Shown here: positions 11,456 to 12,556 of the stretch, piece after piece
Layout: the number at the start of each line of letters is the position of its first letter
How positions within the stretch are numbered: the stretch's first letter is position 1
Source: JBOGEN01 sp050743265
Lineage (GTDB): Bacteria > Actinomycetota > Actinomycetes > JBOGEN01
DNA length: 12,556 nucleotides
Assembly: GCA_050743265.1 (NCBI GenBank)
Contig: JBOGEN010000021.1
Span: forward strand, 1-12,556
Direction of reading: 5' to 3'
Made by a program: the position numbers and the translations under genes
The notes under the pieces: model-generated
What the model was told of the DNA's origin: nothing
Databases searched by the model: none
Seen by the model: the letters and a program-made list of their open reading frames with translations, nothing else

Positions 11456-12556
11456 GCCCGGGCCGCGACCACGGTCCCGCGTACGCCGCATGGGGGCCTC
11501 CCGGCTCTGCGCCGGCACTGTCCCGGCGAGCCCGGGCCTTCCTGGCCGACCGGCTCGGCCCACCCGTGGCCCCACCGCCCCCGGTGCCGCTGGACGCCGC
11601 GGCGGCCCGGGTCGGGCCGACTGCCCTGGACGCGGTCGGCAGAGCCGCGCTGGAAGGGGCGGTGGGCGCGGAGCACCTGCACCTCGACGGGCACGCCCGG
11701 GCGCGACGGGCAGCCGGGCTCTCGTACCTCGACCTGCTGCGCCTGCGCGCCGGTGACGTGGCCGGTGCCCCGGACGCCGTCGCGTGTCCCGCGACGCACG
11801 AGGAGGTCCGCGCGGTGCTCGACGCGTGCGCGGTGCACGACCTGGCGGTGCTGCCCGTGGGCGGCGGGACGAGCGTCGTGGGGGGAGTCGAGCCCGACCG
11901 TGGCGGGCACGCGGCCCTCGTCGTCCTCGACCTCACCCGGATGGACCGGGTACTCGACCTCGACCCGGTCTCCCGCACGGTGACGGTGCAGCCGGGCCTG
12001 CGCGGTCCCGACCTCGAGAGCGCGCTGGCGCCCCACCGGCTGACCCTCGGTCACCTGCCCCAGAGCTTCGCCCGGGCCACCGTGGGCGGCTGGGTGGCGA
12101 CGCGCTCCGCCGGCCAGGCCTCCGGTGGCTACGGGCGGCTCGCGGACATGGTGACCACGCTCCGTCTCGCCGCCCCGGCCGGTGACCTGCGCCTCGGACG
12201 AGGCCCGGCGAGCGCGGCCGGCCCGGACCTGCGCCACCTCGTGCTCGGCTCGGAGGGCGCGCTGGGCGTGGTGACCGAGGTGGGCCTGCGCGTCCGGCGC
12301 CTGCCCGCCGTACGTCGGTACGAGGCCTGGGCCGTCCCCGGCCTCGGGCTGGGGATGACGCTGCTGCGCACGCTCGTCCAGGACGGTGCCGCGCCCGACG
12401 TGGCCCGCCTCTCCGACCCGGACGAGACCCGGGCCACGCTCGCCCTGTCCGGACCCTCCGGTGCGGCCGGGGCGCTGGCCCGCGCGTACCTCGCCACGCG
12501 CATCGGCCCGCGGGTGTGTCTCCTCGTCCTGGGGTGGGAGGGCTCGGCGCCCGGCG
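11437..12556 (+). CDS. FAD-binding oxidase/synthase, alkyl-DHAP synthase-like (3' truncated by window)
   Basis: 373 codons are visible with no stop before the window end. It belongs to the PCMH-type (VAO/UbiH-like) FAD proteins. FAD-binding segments are CPATHEEVRAVL (117-128), LPVGGGTSVVGGVEP (139-153), the TVTVQPGLRGPDLESAL strand-helix (181-197), GHLPQSFARATVGGWVATRS (205-224), GYGRLADMV (231-239) and GSEGALGVVTEVGLRVRRLP (271-290). This pattern, plus SYLDLLRLRAGDVAGAPDAV (96-115), matches alkyldihydroxyacetonephosphate synthase-like flavoproteins of actinobacteria. The catalytic C-terminus is outside the window. No ribosome binding site precedes the ATG at 11437; an in-frame ATG at 11419 would overlap the tetR start codon. 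Divergence from tetR-glpD suggests a substrate related to DHAP or glycerol phosphate. D-lactate/glycolate oxidase-like activity is an alternative. Confidence 0.85.
   Translation, partial: MSAPSSSPGRDHGPAYAAWGPPGSAPALSRRARAFLADRLGPPVAPPPPVPLDAAAARVGPTALDAVGRAALEGAVGAEHLHLDGHARARRAAGLSYLDLLRLRAGDVAGAPDAVACPATHEEVRAVLDACAVHDLAVLPVGGGTSVVGGVEPDRGGHAALVVLDLTRMDRVLDLDPVSRTVTVQPGLRGPDLESALAPHRLTLGHLPQSFARATVGGWVATRSAGQASGGYGRLADMVTTLRLAAPAGDLRLGRGPASAAGPDLRHLVLGSEGALGVVTEVGLRVRRLPAVRRYEAWAVPGLGLGMTLLRTLVQDGAAPDVARLSDPDETRATLALSGPSGAAGALARAYLATRIGPRVCLLVLGWEGSAPG

Overview
The window reads as chromosomal DNA from a very GC-rich actinomycete, most likely of order Micrococcales (a Cellulomonas-like organism is my best guess; the exact genus cannot be fixed from sequence alone). 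The evidence is strong G/C bias at third codon positions, many GTG starts, stem-loop terminators without T-tracts, typical actinobacterial protein variants (PNPase beginning MEAPTVTTAEAVIDNGSFGT, a short DapB), and the gene order infB-ylxP-rbfA-truB-ribF / rpsO-pnp-M16 peptidase-dapB.

Layout. (1) 1-3624, plus strand: translation and ribosome-maturation operon. It holds the 3' end of infB (IF2), a DUF503/YlxP protein, rbfA, truB (overlapping rbfA by GTGA) and ribF, and closes with a stem-loop that overlaps the ribF stop codon. (2) 3690-4099: rpsO (S15) as its own unit, with a candidate extended -10 promoter, a structured leader and a strong bipartite stem-loop terminator. (3) 4100-9152: a roughly 240-base leader with hairpins and a perfect 11-bp tandem repeat, then pnp, an M16 zinc peptidase, dapB and a small two-helix membrane protein with a TPR-like tail, tightly packed as a probable operon. 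(4) 9205-12556: an accessory metabolic locus. A tetR-glpD pair (4-bp overlap) runs on the minus strand. A flavoprotein of the alkyl-DHAP-synthase/FAD-oxidase family diverges from it on the plus strand and is cut off by the window end.

How the genes work together. The first three blocks are housekeeping: initiation (IF2), 30S maturation (RbfA, S15), tRNA modification (TruB), flavin cofactor synthesis (RibF), RNA decay (PNPase), protein processing (M16) and lysine/peptidoglycan precursor synthesis (DapB). The fourth block is the most interesting part. GlpD converts sn-glycerol-3-phosphate to DHAP, and the divergent flavoprotein belongs to a family whose best-known members act on acyl-DHAP. The two genes are governed by one TetR regulator. 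The tetR and flavoprotein start codons are separated by only 16 bp. That gap carries a 19-bp inverted repeat and what look like overlapping promoters giving leaderless or near-leaderless mRNAs. From memory, the same glpD1-tetR-flavoprotein arrangement occurs in Mycobacterium tuberculosis (Rv2249c-Rv2250c-Rv2251, followed by the lipid kinase Rv2252). This suggests a conserved, poorly characterised actinobacterial glycerol-phosphate/lipid module.

No tRNA, rRNA, CRISPR array, insertion sequence, prophage or attachment site was seen.
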